Below the pieces are notes generated by a model. That model was not told where the DNA came from, searched no databases, and was given only the letters and a program-made list of their open reading frames with translations. From Flavobacterium ginsenosidimutans (GTDB taxonomy: Bacteria; Bacteroidota; Bacteroidia; Flavobacteriales; Flavobacteriaceae): a stretch of 64,000 bases of DNA. Location of the stretch: positions 496,001-560,000 of the forward strand of contig NZ_QJRJ01000081.1 in NCBI RefSeq assembly GCF_003254625.1, read 5' to 3'. Made by a program: the position numbers and the translations under genes. Below, piece after piece: positions 45,406 to 54,582 of this stretch. Each line of letters opens with the position of its first letter. The stretch's first letter is position 1.

Positions 45406-46227
45406 ATGAAAAAAAAATACTCATTAAATTTTATGCTTTTAATTTCTTTTGTGCTATCAGGCTTTCTAAATGCCCATTCTGTTTTGGGCGGCCCTGTATT
45501 TCAAAACAGCAGCCACTCTATATTATATTGCAAGAGTATTCCCGCAGTTGAAAGGCACCGAGTATGGCTTAATCTGACTAATAATGAAGGGCTTTTTAAG
45601 CAGCTTTTGATTGGCTACATGCAGGGGGCAACCAATGGTTATGATTACAATTACGATGCCGTTTCCATGGATGCAAATAAATATGCGGATTTTTACAGCA
45701 TTAACGAAGGAAAGAAGCTGGTGATTCAAGGACGCGGCCTGCCGTTTCTTCTTAGCGATACGGTTCCTCTTGGCTACAGGTCTGAAATTGTCGGAGATTT
45801 AAGCATTTCAATTGATCATGCAGATGGCGATTTAGCTGATCAGGATATTTATCTGGAGGATAAAATGACCGGTGCTATACATAATTTGAAAAAAAGTGTT
45901 TATACATTTTCAACAGAAAAAGGAACTTTTGCAGATCGTTTTATTATTCGCTATGCTGCCAAGGTAAATTTAGGAAATGCCCAATTTGAGGATAATCCCG
46001 AAAATCTAATAGTTGTTTCAAAAAATAAAGTGATCACATTAAAATCTTACGGGAACGCCGTGGAGCAGGTTTCAATTTATGATGCGGCAGGGAGGCTCAT
46101 TTACAATATTCCGCAGATAAAAACATTTGATTTAGAGATTGATGGCATCCAATCCGGCCCTCAGGTACTGCTGATTAGGGTATTTTTTGAAGATGGGAGC
46201 AAAACATCAAAAAAAATAATATTTTAA
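45406..46227 (+). CDS. T9SS-secreted protein of unknown function (273 aa)
   Basis: Signal peptide (MKKKYSLNFMLLISFVLSGF, cut near residue 24), then a conserved flavobacterial block: RVWLNLTNNEGLFKQLLIGY, GATNGYDYNYDAVSMD and FYSINEGKKLVIQGRGLPF, and later VPLGYRSEI and RFIIRYAAK. The final about 75 residues (NLIVVSKNKVITLKSYG ... SIYDAAGRLIYN ... SKKIIF) form a T9SS sorting domain. The family recurs in Flavobacterium genomes as T9SS sorting-signal proteins. It is usually a surface or secreted protein; its ligand is unknown. A terminator lies 27 bases after the stop. Confidence 0.85.
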   Translation: MKKKYSLNFMLLISFVLSGFLNAHSVLGGPVFQNSSHSILYCKSIPAVERHRVWLNLTNNEGLFKQLLIGYMQGATNGYDYNYDAVSMDANKYADFYSINEGKKLVIQGRGLPFLLSDTVPLGYRSEIVGDLSISIDHADGDLADQDIYLEDKMTGAIHNLKKSVYTFSTEKGTFADRFIIRYAAKVNLGNAQFEDNPENLIVVSKNKVITLKSYGNAVEQVSIYDAAGRLIYNIPQIKTFDLEIDGIQSGPQVLLIRVFFEDGSKTSKKIIF

Positions 46228-46253
46228 TTTCACATCATAATTATATCTTTCCA

Positions 46254-46288
46254 GCGGCAGTTTTTTTTTAAATTCTGCCGCTTTTTTT
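46254..46288 (+). terminator. Terminator after the T9SS gene
   Basis: GCGGCAG (46254-46260) pairs with CTGCCGC (46275-46281) across a T-rich loop, followed by seven T residues. Confidence 0.8.
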
Positions 46289-46573
46289 AAATAGGGCATT
46301 AAAATATCATAAAAATGCCAATAGGCGATAAGATCGGAAGTGTCTACGAATTGAAAAATTGCACTCAGAAAGCCATTTTTAAATGGGATTTCATTATCTG
46401 CAATTGAAAAGCAATTGAAATTGATTTTTCTTCAGCATGTAAAGAATGCATCTGTTTTCCAATAATAGATTAATGCATGCTTTGATCTTTTTTTATTTTT
46501 ATCAGTCAGCAATTGGCTGTATCGGATTTTTGAAAATCAAATGGATGAAAAAATACTGCTATTTTTTATTTCT

Positions 46574-46595
46574 AAATATACTTTTTAGTATATTT
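46574..46595. promoter_or_regulatory. Operator upstream of tetR
   Basis: AAATATAC (46574-46581), six bases, GTATATTT (46588-46595), ending 19 bases before the tetR start. The same arms recur before the SDR operon at 47217-47246, which indicates autoregulation and operon control by this TetR protein. Confidence 0.7.
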
Positions 46596-46614
46596 ATGCC
46601 CTAATTGATTAGTA

Positions 46615-47205
46615 ATGCTTAGTAAGGCTGAAAGAACAAAACAATTTATACTCGAAACTGCGGTGCCCCTTTATAATGAAAAAGGCATCTCGGGAGTCAA
46701 TATTGATGATATCCTGGAAGCCACCAAACTTACAAAGGGCTGCCTTTACGGCCATTTTGAAAATAAAGAAGATCTGTCAGAGCAGGTTATTGATTTGTCG
46801 CTGAAAATGATTTCAGACAGAATCAGAGCGGCAGTTTATCAGGCAAAAACAGTTAAAGGCAAAGTGTCTGCATTTCTGGATTTTTATAAGGACCCAATTG
46901 AAACCTATATTTCGGGTGGCTGCCCGATACTTAATACTGCCGTAGAAGCAGATGATAATTATCCGCTTATAAAAGAGAAAGTTGCTAAAGTATTTAGAAC
47001 CGGTCAGCAGGAATTGGCAGGTTTGCTTCAGGAAGGGATAAATATAGGGGAGTTTAGCGCTAAACTTGATCCTGCTGTCTTTGCGTTTAAATTAGTCGCA
47101 TCGGTTGAAGGCGGTATCGTAATGTGCAGGGTTATGGGGACGGCAAAACCAATGCAGGGACTTGTCAAAAGCCTAAAGTCTGAATTGGAACAATATGCAG
47201 TATAA
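46615..47205 (+). CDS. TetR-family regulator of the adjacent oxidoreductase operon
   Basis: A 196-residue TetR protein. The HTH is at about 10-60, with ISGVNIDDILEATKLTKGCLYGHFENKEDL (split here across about 25-54). The C-terminal half holds the ligand pocket and the YPLIKEKVAKVF-type region. It is transcribed in the same direction as the following SDR/SDR/MDR genes. Matching palindromes sit in front of both it and the operon, so it probably represses itself and the operon until a ligand, perhaps a reactive carbonyl or quinone substrate of the enzymes, binds. Confidence 0.92.
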   Translation: MLSKAERTKQFILETAVPLYNEKGISGVNIDDILEATKLTKGCLYGHFENKEDLSEQVIDLSLKMISDRIRAAVYQAKTVKGKVSAFLDFYKDPIETYISGGCPILNTAVEADDNYPLIKEKVAKVFRTGQQELAGLLQEGINIGEFSAKLDPAVFAFKLVASVEGGIVMCRVMGTAKPMQGLVKSLKSELEQYAV

Positions 47206-47216
47206 TTTTTTTTTGA

Positions 47217-47263
47217 TTTAAAATATACCAAAAAGTATATTTTAAAATAGACTAAAAAGTCTA
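47217..47263. promoter_or_regulatory. Operators upstream of the SDR operon
   Basis: A 12-bp-arm inverted repeat, TTTAAAATATAC (47217-47228), six bases, GTATATTTTAAA (47235-47246). Its core is identical to the tetR operator. A second, smaller palindrome TAGACT-AAAA-AGTCTA follows at 47248-47263. Confidence 0.7.
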
Positions 47264-47324
47264 AAAAAAGGAATTTGTTAGTTTGATAGCTAAAGAATAA
47301 AAAATAATTTAAATAGAAATACTA

Positions 47325-48017
47325 ATGAAAACAGCAGGGAATACAATATTCATAAGCGGCGGAAGTGTTGGAATAGGATTGGCAATTGCTAAAAAATTAA
47401 GCAGGTCAGGCAATAGGATAATAATTAATGGGCGCAGTGAGGAACGTCTGCAGAGCGCTTTAAAACAATTGGATAATGCAGCAGCGATACAAGGCGATTT
47501 ATCTGAAGAAGCCGATAGGATTCGAATTGCAAAACAATTAAAAGAAGATTACCCGGAAGTAAATTTAATCATTAACAATGCCGGGGCAGCGTTTAGTTAT
47601 CTTTTGAATGAAACTTTAAATGCCCACCAAAAAGCCGCTATAGAAATGAATACCAACTATTTGAGCGTAATTCATTTTACGGAGCTTTTACTGCCCCACT
47701 TATTGCAGAAAGCAGAATCTGCTGTAGTTAATATTTCCTCTATTGCAGTGTTTGGAAGCCATAAATTGCTTCCAACTTATGGAGCAACCAAAGCGGCACT
47801 GCATAGCTATACTGCTGCACTTCGATCTACTTATGAAGAAGAGAAAAATCTTCAAATCTATGAAGTCTATCCGCCATTGGTAAATACTGAATTTTCAGCC
47901 GAGATAGGAGGGGTAAACGGCATTTCGCCGGATGAAGTTGCAGATGAATTGTTTTTGGCTCTTGATAAAAATCAGTTTGATGTTCCGGTTGGTGATTCTA
48001 AACAATTCTTTAAATAA
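47325..48017 (+). CDS. Short-chain dehydrogenase/reductase 1
   Basis: A 230-residue SDR. The glycine motif is GGSVGIGLAIAKKL (about 12-25), NNAGAA at about 86-91, and the catalytic YGATK with Tyr about 148 and Lys about 152. These enzymes oxidise or reduce alcohol/carbonyl groups with NAD(P)H. It is the first gene of a three-gene operon (6 bases before the next SDR) under the TetR-type operator. The DltE-like form is short, ending soon after the GDSKQFFK tail. The natural substrate cannot be deduced. Confidence 0.9.
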   Translation: MKTAGNTIFISGGSVGIGLAIAKKLSRSGNRIIINGRSEERLQSALKQLDNAAAIQGDLSEEADRIRIAKQLKEDYPEVNLIINNAGAAFSYLLNETLNAHQKAAIEMNTNYLSVIHFTELLLPHLLQKAESAVVNISSIAVFGSHKLLPTYGATKAALHSYTAALRSTYEEEKNLQIYEVYPPLVNTEFSAEIGGVNGISPDEVADELFLALDKNQFDVPVGDSKQFFK

Positions 48018-48023
48018 ATCATT

Positions 48024-48791
48024 ATGGACATAAAGGGCAGAACAATATTGATCACAGGAGGGGCTTCCGGTATTGGGTTTGAAGCGGCTAAGCAGTTTTT
48101 GGCAATCGGGGCTAAAGTGATCATTACGGGAAGAAATCAAGCCAAATTAGATGCCGCTAAAAAGGCATATCCTGCGATCACAGCAATTCAAAGCGATGCG
48201 GCAGATAAAGAAGATGCAAAATTTCTTTTCAGCAGAGTAAGAGAATTGGGTGGCATTGATATTTTGTATAATAATGCCGCGGTACTGGTGCCACCGTCAA
48301 ATTTAGGCATTGCAGACGACAGGCATGCCGAAGGCGCCGCCTACGAAATGGAAGTGAATTATCTGGGGGTGATAAGGCTCAATAACCTGTTTATGGACAT
48401 GCTGCAATCAAGAAAAGAAGCGGCGATAATAAATACGACATCAATATTGAGCCAGGCTCCGTCATTGATTGAAGCCACCTATTCTTCGTCTAAAACGGCA
48501 CTGGCTTTTTATACGGTGTCGCTTCGAGAGCATTTGAAGATAATTGGAAGCAATGTAAAAGTATTTGAACTGATCCCACCGCTTGTTGCTACAGAAATGA
48601 CTGCAGACCGGAAAGATAAAAAAATATCTGCCGAAGAAATGGTAAAAGGGCTTATCGAGGGGCTTCAAAAGGAAAATTACACAATCCGCGTAGGGGATGC
48701 GAAACTATTCAGCCTAATTAACAGGTTTTTTCCAAAAACAGCCTATAGATTGATTAATCCGAAGAAAAGCCATCAACTTTTAAAAAATTAA
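48024..48791 (+). CDS. Short-chain dehydrogenase/reductase 2
   Basis: A 255-residue SDR. The glycine motif is GGASGIGFEAAKQF (about 12-25), NNAAV at about 87-91, and YSSSKTAL with Tyr about 153 and Lys about 157. Sequence and C-terminal ending (RVGDAKLFSLINRFFPKTAY) resemble SDR 1, so the two look like duplicates within the operon. The gene begins 6 bases after SDR 1 and ends 1 base before the MDR gene, so translation is probably coupled. Confidence 0.9.
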   Translation: MDIKGRTILITGGASGIGFEAAKQFLAIGAKVIITGRNQAKLDAAKKAYPAITAIQSDAADKEDAKFLFSRVRELGGIDILYNNAAVLVPPSNLGIADDRHAEGAAYEMEVNYLGVIRLNNLFMDMLQSRKEAAIINTTSILSQAPSLIEATYSSSKTALAFYTVSLREHLKIIGSNVKVFELIPPLVATEMTADRKDKKISAEEMVKGLIEGLQKENYTIRVGDAKLFSLINRFFPKTAYRLINPKKSHQLLKN

Positions 48792-48792
48792 T

Positions 48793-49800
48793 ATGAAAGC
48801 ATTTGTAATAAATAAATATGGTAAAGGAGCGCTCGAGTTTGCAGATGTTGCAGCTCCTGATGTGGGCAGCAATGATGTTTTGATTGAAGTTTATGCCGCA
48901 GGCTTAAATTTACTGGATTCAAAAATAAAAACAGGAGAATTTAAATTGATGCTTCCCTATAGGCTGCCTTTGATTCTGGGGCATGATGTGGCGGGTATTG
49001 TTATCAAAGCAGGCAAAAATGTCAGAAAATTTAAAGTTGGCGACCAGGTATATTCCCGCCCTGCGGATTACCATATAGGAACCTTTGCCGAGTATATTGC
49101 TGTCAATGAAAAAGATGTGGCACTTAAGCCCAAAAACATTTCTATGAACCAGGCGGCTTCTATTCCATTGGTGGCACTAACGGCATGGCAGGCACTGGTG
49201 GAGCGTGCCGATTTGAAAAAGGGGCAGAAAGTATTTATTCAGGCAGGCTCAGGAGGTGTTGGAACCATAGCGATACAGCTGGCAAAGCACTTAGGTGCAG
49301 TGGTTGCCACTACAGCAAGCGCAAAAAGTTTTGAACTGCTTAAAAATCTTGGAGCAGATTTGCTGATCGATTACAAAACCAATTATTTTGAGCATATGCT
49401 TAAAGATTATGATGCTGTGTTAAACAGCCAGGATCAAAAAACACTTGAAAAATCATTAAACGTTTTAAAGCCCCAAGGAAAGGCTATCTCTATTTCAGGA
49501 CCGCCGACGCCTGAATTTGCCAGAGAAATGGGACTGCCCTGGTATTTCAAAATCATTATGTCGCTGCTTAGTTTTGGCATAAGGAGAAAAGCCCAAAAAA
49601 AGCACGTTGATTTTAGCTTTCTATTTATGAGGGCTGAAGGAAAGCAGCTGCAGGAAATTGCGGCTCTTATTGAAGCTGGCATTATCAGACCCACAGTAGA
49701 TAGAGTGTTTGCTTTTGAGCAGACTAATGAGGCCTTGCAGTATGTAGAAAGCGGCCGTGCGAAAGGTAAGGTTGTAATAGAAGTAAAGAGTGGGAAATAG
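48793..49800 (+). CDS. Zinc-free MDR NAD(P)H-dependent oxidoreductase (quinone/enoyl reductase type)
   Basis: A 335-residue medium-chain reductase. GHDVAGIV lies in the catalytic domain (about 56-63). The Rossmann motif is AGSGGVGTIAIQLAKHLGA (about 153-171), and the C-terminal ESGRAKGKVVIEV is typical of quinone oxidoreductases. The cysteines and histidines needed for zinc binding in alcohol dehydrogenases are absent. It starts one base after SDR 2. Together with the SDRs it would reduce a carbonyl or conjugated double bond substrate sensed by the TetR regulator. Confidence 0.9.
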   Translation: MKAFVINKYGKGALEFADVAAPDVGSNDVLIEVYAAGLNLLDSKIKTGEFKLMLPYRLPLILGHDVAGIVIKAGKNVRKFKVGDQVYSRPADYHIGTFAEYIAVNEKDVALKPKNISMNQAASIPLVALTAWQALVERADLKKGQKVFIQAGSGGVGTIAIQLAKHLGAVVATTASAKSFELLKNLGADLLIDYKTNYFEHMLKDYDAVLNSQDQKTLEKSLNVLKPQGKAISISGPPTPEFAREMGLPWYFKIIMSLLSFGIRRKAQKKHVDFSFLFMRAEGKQLQEIAALIEAGIIRPTVDRVFAFEQTNEALQYVESGRAKGKVVIEVKSGK

Positions 49801-49877
49801 TAAAGGCCGGGAGTAAAATCTCATTGATTGATGCAGGTTTTGCTCTCAGCCAATAATAAATTTTTTAATCGCCGCCA

Positions 49878-50807
49878 ATGCAGAAAAATAGCGACAGCCT
49901 CAATAATGCCAGTGAGTATCATCTGAATCAATATCAGCAGAATGCGCCAAGATTTTCTGTGTGCGAGATTGATGCTTACTTAAAAAAATATGATAAAAAA
50001 AGGAGGAAAGCCCATGCCGAGAACCACTATCAGATCATTTGGTTTAAAAAGGGGAACGGCAGCTATTTTGTTAATTTTAAAGCCTGGGATATTAACCGGA
50101 ACACTCTTTTTTTTCTATCTAAAAATGATAATCATTATTTTGACAGAAATGCCAATTACAGCGGAGTTTTAATTCAGTTTAATGAAGAGTTTCTGATTCA
50201 GGACAATAAGGATATTTCCTTTTTTTCAAAACACGGCCTGCTGGATAGCCAAAAGCATACATCCTGTTCGCTTACCCGAGATGACGCCTTTATTTTGGAT
50301 GAATATTTAAAGCTGATCAAAAATGAATTGGCAGATAAAAATGAAAACAGCCATGAGGAGCTTTTAAGGTCCTATCTCAAAGCATTTCTCATTCAGGTTC
50401 ATCACAGATGGGAAAAAGCGGGCACATCTGATGGGCGACAGATTTCACCTGAGAATAAAAAGCAGCTGCAATTGAGAAAATTTGTTGATCTAGTGGAGGA
50501 AAATTATAAAAATGAACTTAAAGTCTCCGAGTATGCGGCGCTTATGCAGATGTCATCCAGGACATTGTCGGGCCTTACCAGCCAATTATTAGATAAAAGC
50601 CCTTCTGAGATTATCTGCGAAAGGATCCTAGCAGAAGCAAAAAGAATGCTCCTTGAGACTAGCTACAGTATCAGTAGGATTGGCCATTGTCTGGGCTTCG
50701 ATGATGATTCCTATTTTGTAAAATATTTTAAAAAATATACCGGTGTCCCGCCTTCGGATTTTAGGAGGTCCAGCCTAAAGGAAATAGCCAGGCAGGTAAG
50801 CCCTTAA
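49878..50807 (+). CDS. AraC-family transcriptional regulator
   Basis: A 309-residue regulator. The N-terminal half (about 15-165) is a cupin-like sensing domain (HYQIIWFKKGNGSYFVNFKAW). The HTH domain is at about 200-300 (LKVSEYAALMQMSSRTLSGL, then IGHCLGFDDDSYFVKYFKKY with the usual TGVPPSDFR ending). It lies 78 bases after the oxidoreductase operon and may add a second control to it. The operon's TetR operators do not need it. Confidence 0.9.
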   Translation: MQKNSDSLNNASEYHLNQYQQNAPRFSVCEIDAYLKKYDKKRRKAHAENHYQIIWFKKGNGSYFVNFKAWDINRNTLFFLSKNDNHYFDRNANYSGVLIQFNEEFLIQDNKDISFFSKHGLLDSQKHTSCSLTRDDAFILDEYLKLIKNELADKNENSHEELLRSYLKAFLIQVHHRWEKAGTSDGRQISPENKKQLQLRKFVDLVEENYKNELKVSEYAALMQMSSRTLSGLTSQLLDKSPSEIICERILAEAKRMLLETSYSISRIGHCLGFDDDSYFVKYFKKYTGVPPSDFRRSSLKEIARQVSP

Positions 50808-50885
50808 TAGTAATGGCTGGTAATCTTCCTTAGCGTATCATCGATTTGCCCAGTTCAGGAACAGAAAATAATTGCGTAATGTTTT

Positions 50886-51449
50886 TCATATCCAGCCAAC
50901 CTGTTTTCGCCAGCGGTTAAACTCCTGGTCATGCGGGTGCAGGTTCATTTTGTGAACTGAAGCCATAAACTCTGCTATAGATTCTTCGTCATGCGGAGCC
51001 AGCTGGAGCTCTCTTCGCAGGCGGATCATTTCTGCCTTATCTTCTACGGGATACATGCCTCGCGCGTCAAACTGGGTGCCAAACTTCTGCGGCCTTCCTT
51101 CAAAATAGCATATCCTGTCATGCAGGTAGGCAAAGTTTTGCGGACTCACTTCATTGGCAGCTTCGGATATGAGCGCATAGCATCTTTTCATAAAAAGCGG
51201 CAGGCTGATTGCGTGCTGGACAATGAGCCAGGCTGCCTGGCTGGCTTCTTCACCGACACTTGATTTTGTAGGGTATCCGATAGAATCAATAATTTCCTCA
51301 AGCCGCTGCGCATTTTTTTTATGCACACGCTCCATATCGGGATTATAGCCTGGTGACAGCTTTCCTTCTTTTAGCAGCGCTTCACGGACCTCCAGGTCAT
51401 GGCGTGCCATTTCTATTAATTCTCTGGCAATATTTTTGGTGTTCTCCAT
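50886..51449 (-). CDS. DUF6624 family protein
   Basis: A 187-residue, mostly helical protein. An N-terminal DLEVREALLKEG-like helix, the pattern IIDSIGYPTKSSVGEEASQAAWLIVQHA (about 50-77) and RPQKFGTQF (about 119-127) match DUF6624 (PF20329), a family of unknown function. It is leftward, 14 bases after the stop of the serine hydrolase pseudogene. No signal peptide is seen. Confidence 0.8.
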   Translation of the reverse strand: MENTKNIARELIEMARHDLEVREALLKEGKLSPGYNPDMERVHKKNAQRLEEIIDSIGYPTKSSVGEEASQAAWLIVQHAISLPLFMKRCYALISEAANEVSPQNFAYLHDRICYFEGRPQKFGTQFDARGMYPVEDKAEMIRLRRELQLAPHDEESIAEFMASVHKMNLHPHDQEFNRWRKQVGWI

Positions 51450-51463
51450 TAAAATGTCAAATG

Positions 51464-52459
51464 TTAGTTTCTAAAATGCATTATAATGCAACGGAAATTC
51501 CCTTGCCTTCCGACTTGGATCCTGTCTTGCATATTAAGAGCCAGCGCGGTAATATCCCTGACAGTCTGTGTAGGAGAATTACAGTCGCAATTGCTTAATC
51601 CTATAACATAAATATCGTGCTCGGGAATATAGACCGCCATTGTTTTGAAGCCGAAAATACTGCCCCCGTGTTCCCTGGATGCTATTGCGTTTACATCTTT
51701 TATGTGCCAGTCGCAGCCGTATGCGAATTCATCTCCATTGTTTAATCTATGCCTGCTGAAAGCCTTGCCGGTCTGGTTCGCTCCAAGCAGCAGGTTCTGA
51801 TTTAAGGCATTCTGCCATTTGAGCATATCCCCTGCGGCAGACATCAGCGAACCCGAAGAGTAAGGCACACTAAAGCTAATTGGCGTCTTATTCAAATAGC
51901 CGTATTCTTTCTTATGGCAGCCATAAACCCTTTTTAGGATTATCTTCCGATTGCTGGCGTAGCAGGATTGGTTCATTCCCGCTTTATCAAAGATATGCTT
52001 TTTTATAAAGTCCCCATATGCTTCTCCAGAAACCAGTTCAATAATTTAACCCAGAAGAACATAGCCCGAATTGTTATACTCATACTTTTCTCCAGGCGGA
52101 AAATCAGCTGGTTCATTCTTAAAAAAAGAAGCCATCATTGCAGGTGCCATCTCTTTCTGCGCAATATCGGACAGCTGCTTCATTTTTGTAAAATCTTTAA
52201 TGCCCGAAGTATGCGTAAGCAGATGATGCAGGGTTATTTTATTCCCGCCAGAATAATCGGGTATGTATTTGGAAACGGGATCCTTTGCATTCAGCTTCCC
52301 CTGTTCCTCAAGCATTAATAGGGCTCCGGGACCATTTTTGGCATTGAAATCTTTTAGTATCAGACTGTCTGCTTTGGCTTCAAGGTTTTGGGCATAAAGG
52401 CGATCAGCTGCCCCGATAATAAAAACTGCTGCCGAGAGCAGGATGCAAATGTGCTTCAT
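51464..52459 (-). pseudogene. Serine hydrolase (beta-lactamase/class C family) pseudogene without active site
   Basis: The N-terminal part (from ATG 52459, signal peptide MKHICILLSAAVFIIGAADRL) runs through KDFNAKNGPGA directly into LLMLEEQGKL. In intact family members about 45-60 residues with the catalytic SxxK motif lie between these points, so an in-frame deletion has removed the nucleophile. The YNNSGY motif (YxN) follows, and then a TAA stop (52046-52048). The frame continues with normal sequence (IIELVSGEAYGDFIKKHIFDKAGMNQ, split in text as two parts; later YSSGSLMSAAGDMLKWQNAL and HGGSIFGF, the HxG motif) to 51464. Two independent lesions mean this is a dead gene rather than a sequencing slip. 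Confidence 0.85.
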
Positions 52460-52489
52460 TTCCGCTATAACAAATAGGTTTTTCTCCAA

Positions 52490-52918
52490 TTAGACGTCTT
52501 AGAGTGCAATCAGGCTACAGAGAGCATGGCAAAAATTCACTTCGAAAAGCAAAACTCAATTTTTCATAGCGAACCCGATATGAAATAGTTTATTCTTAGC
52601 AATTGCATTTCCAGCTAATTTTGACAAACATTCCTGTACAATTTGATGGCTTTTATCAATGGAAAAAAATCAGTGAAGATTTTTTCATCCAAGAGGGGTA
52701 AAGCGGGGATTTTTATGCGGCATCCACTTTTTTAAAATTCAAAAGCTTTCATAGCGGTCTTTAATTAAAATAGATGTAAAGAATTGCTATTGGCTCTTTC
52801 ATCTATACAGATAAAATTGCCTATATTATTTTATATAGCCTAACAAAGCAGAAATAAGTGATGGTGCAGCTCCATTATTAGGATTAAAATTTTGTTAGGT
52901 TAAACCTAAAAGAAATCT
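52490..52918. promoter_or_regulatory. Gap with a start-proximal palindrome before the Crp gene
   Basis: Gene-free. TTAGGTT-A-AACCTAA (52895-52909) is a perfect palindrome ending 9 bases before the Crp/Fnr start and may be its operator. Nothing else was noticed. Confidence 0.4.
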
Positions 52919-53506
52919 ATGAACAGCGAATTGAAAACCATACGTGAACTGATATTGCATTATATAGACATTAATGACTCTGAATGGGAGCAGTGTAAGT
53001 CTATGTTTAAGCTTAAGCGCATTAGGAAAAAAGAGATAATTCTGTCTAAAGGAGAAATCAGCCGTGAAATATATTTTGTGGCAAAAGGGATATTGAGGAT
53101 ATATTTTGTTGATGAAAATGATGATGAAAAAACATTCCATTTTTCACTGGAAAATACTTTTGCCACCGATTATGAGAGTTTTTTAAAACAGACTTCTGCA
53201 GACTTTTACATTCAGGCGCTTGAAAATACGACCGTTATCGTAATTACTTTTGAGATGCTGCAATTTCTTTATAAGAATCTTCTTTATGGAGAAAAGTTAG
53301 GGAGGCTTATTGCAGAGGACTATTTTTTTCTGATGAATTATAAAATTAAAGGATTTTATACGCAGACCCCCATACAGCGCTATAACAGCATGAATATTAT
53401 GTTTCCCAAAATACTCATCCGTGTGCCTCAGCATTATATTGCCTCTTACCTTAACATAAGCCCTGTTCATTTAAGCCGCCTCAAACAGGGTGCTGAGCAG
53501 GAATGA
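52919..53506 (+). CDS. Crp/Fnr-family regulator
   Basis: A 195-residue protein. The cyclic-nucleotide-binding-like beta roll is at about 25-115 (FKLKRIRKKEIILSKGEIS, FVAKGILRIYF). The C-terminal helices end in an abbreviated winged HTH (IASYLNISPVHLSRLKQG, about 172-189). It lacks the Arg/Ser residues used for cAMP in E. coli CRP, as is usual for this flavobacterial group. It could be regulated by its start-proximal palindrome. Neighbours are the DUF6624 and serine hydrolase genes in the opposite direction and an XRE gene. Confidence 0.85.
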   Translation: MNSELKTIRELILHYIDINDSEWEQCKSMFKLKRIRKKEIILSKGEISREIYFVAKGILRIYFVDENDDEKTFHFSLENTFATDYESFLKQTSADFYIQALENTTVIVITFEMLQFLYKNLLYGEKLGRLIAEDYFFLMNYKIKGFYTQTPIQRYNSMNIMFPKILIRVPQHYIASYLNISPVHLSRLKQGAEQE

Positions 53507-53675
53507 GCCAAAATGTAAACAAATGTTATTGCTGTTGTTTTTTTTAGAATTTAATTTTACACGATCGCAAAGCTAATATAGATTCAGCATTTTGCCATTA
53601 TGGATAGTGATAAGCTGTATCTTATATTAATGCATTATTTGAATATTGTCGAGAAGAATTAAAAGATATGGTATT

Positions 53676-54053
53676 ATGGAAATGTCAATAGGCGCTAAGA
53701 TTAAAAGCATCAGGGAATTAAAAAATTACACTCAGGAATATACAGCGTATCGGCTGGGAATTACGCAGGCAGGCTACAGCAAGATTGAAAAAGGTAAAAC
53801 AGGCCTGAGCCTGGAGAAGCTTCAGCAGCTTGCCGTTATTTTCGATCTCTCTGTAGAAAATATAATCAATTTTGAGATTCAGAAATATTTTAGCGAAGAA
53901 AGGCATATCAAAAAGAACGGCGCTTTAAATGGCCAAAATAACTTTCATTTAATTGCAAAACTATATGAAGATAAGATTCTGCTTTTAGAAAAGCTGCTTG
54001 GCAAGACAGATCTCGAGCTTAAATATTACAAAGAAAAATGCAGCTCCCTATAG
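53676..54053 (+). CDS. XRE-family HTH regulator
   Basis: Start at ATG 53676 (125 residues). An upstream TTG frame start at 53646 is unlikely. The HTH is at about 5-60: IGAKIKSIRELKNYTQEYTA, LGITQAGYSKIEKGKTGLS and LEKLQQLAVIFDLSV. A C-terminal coiled tail (LYEDKILLLEKLLGKTDLEL) probably makes a dimer. It looks like a cellular housekeeping-type XRE protein rather than a phage repressor. The 529-base gap after it (54054-54582) has no recognisable gene. Confidence 0.85.
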   Translation: MEMSIGAKIKSIRELKNYTQEYTAYRLGITQAGYSKIEKGKTGLSLEKLQQLAVIFDLSVENIINFEIQKYFSEERHIKKNGALNGQNNFHLIAKLYEDKILLLEKLLGKTDLELKYYKEKCSSL

Positions 54054-54582
54054 TCTGCAATCTTAGGGGCAAGCATGATATTAGGCAAGGCCAGCGGGAA
54101 ATGTAATAATGGACTTAAGCAAGCCGCTGCCCCGGGAAGCAGTTTGGCTATTTCCAGCTAAAAAAATAAGTCCCTTGAGCAGATTGCGGTTTATAAAAGA
54201 AATTATTGCTTGCTGAGAAAACAGATGCTCGAGATTATAATCTTATGTAGTTCAGCAGCTGGAAAAACTCTTAAAGTTTGGTGAGGTCTTTTAAAATGGA
54301 ACTTTAGCTGATTCTCGGGATATGATTGGCTTCATTTTTCCTGAAAATTTCACATTTCGAGAAAGCAGAATAAAACCCGCTGATGCAATGAAAAAGGGCT
54401 AACTGCATCTGATTGGTGGGTGATGTTTTACATGTGGGGAAAATCTGGGCTCCCTGCCTTAAGCGGGAGGCTTTCTGCTCTTTGAAAACAGGGATGCGAA
54501 AGACTGCTTTTAAAATTATTGGTTTAGCGAAATCTTTTAAGCGTTTATGCACTACATTTGATGGGTGTAAAACCGCTTCAAG
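54054..54582. other. Gene-free stretch
   Basis: No supportable gene, hairpin or repeat; short frames on both strands have no domain content. Confidence 0.5.

Noticed and set aside
54304..54552. Leftward 82-codon frame
   Set aside because: No domain content or plausible start region; low support.
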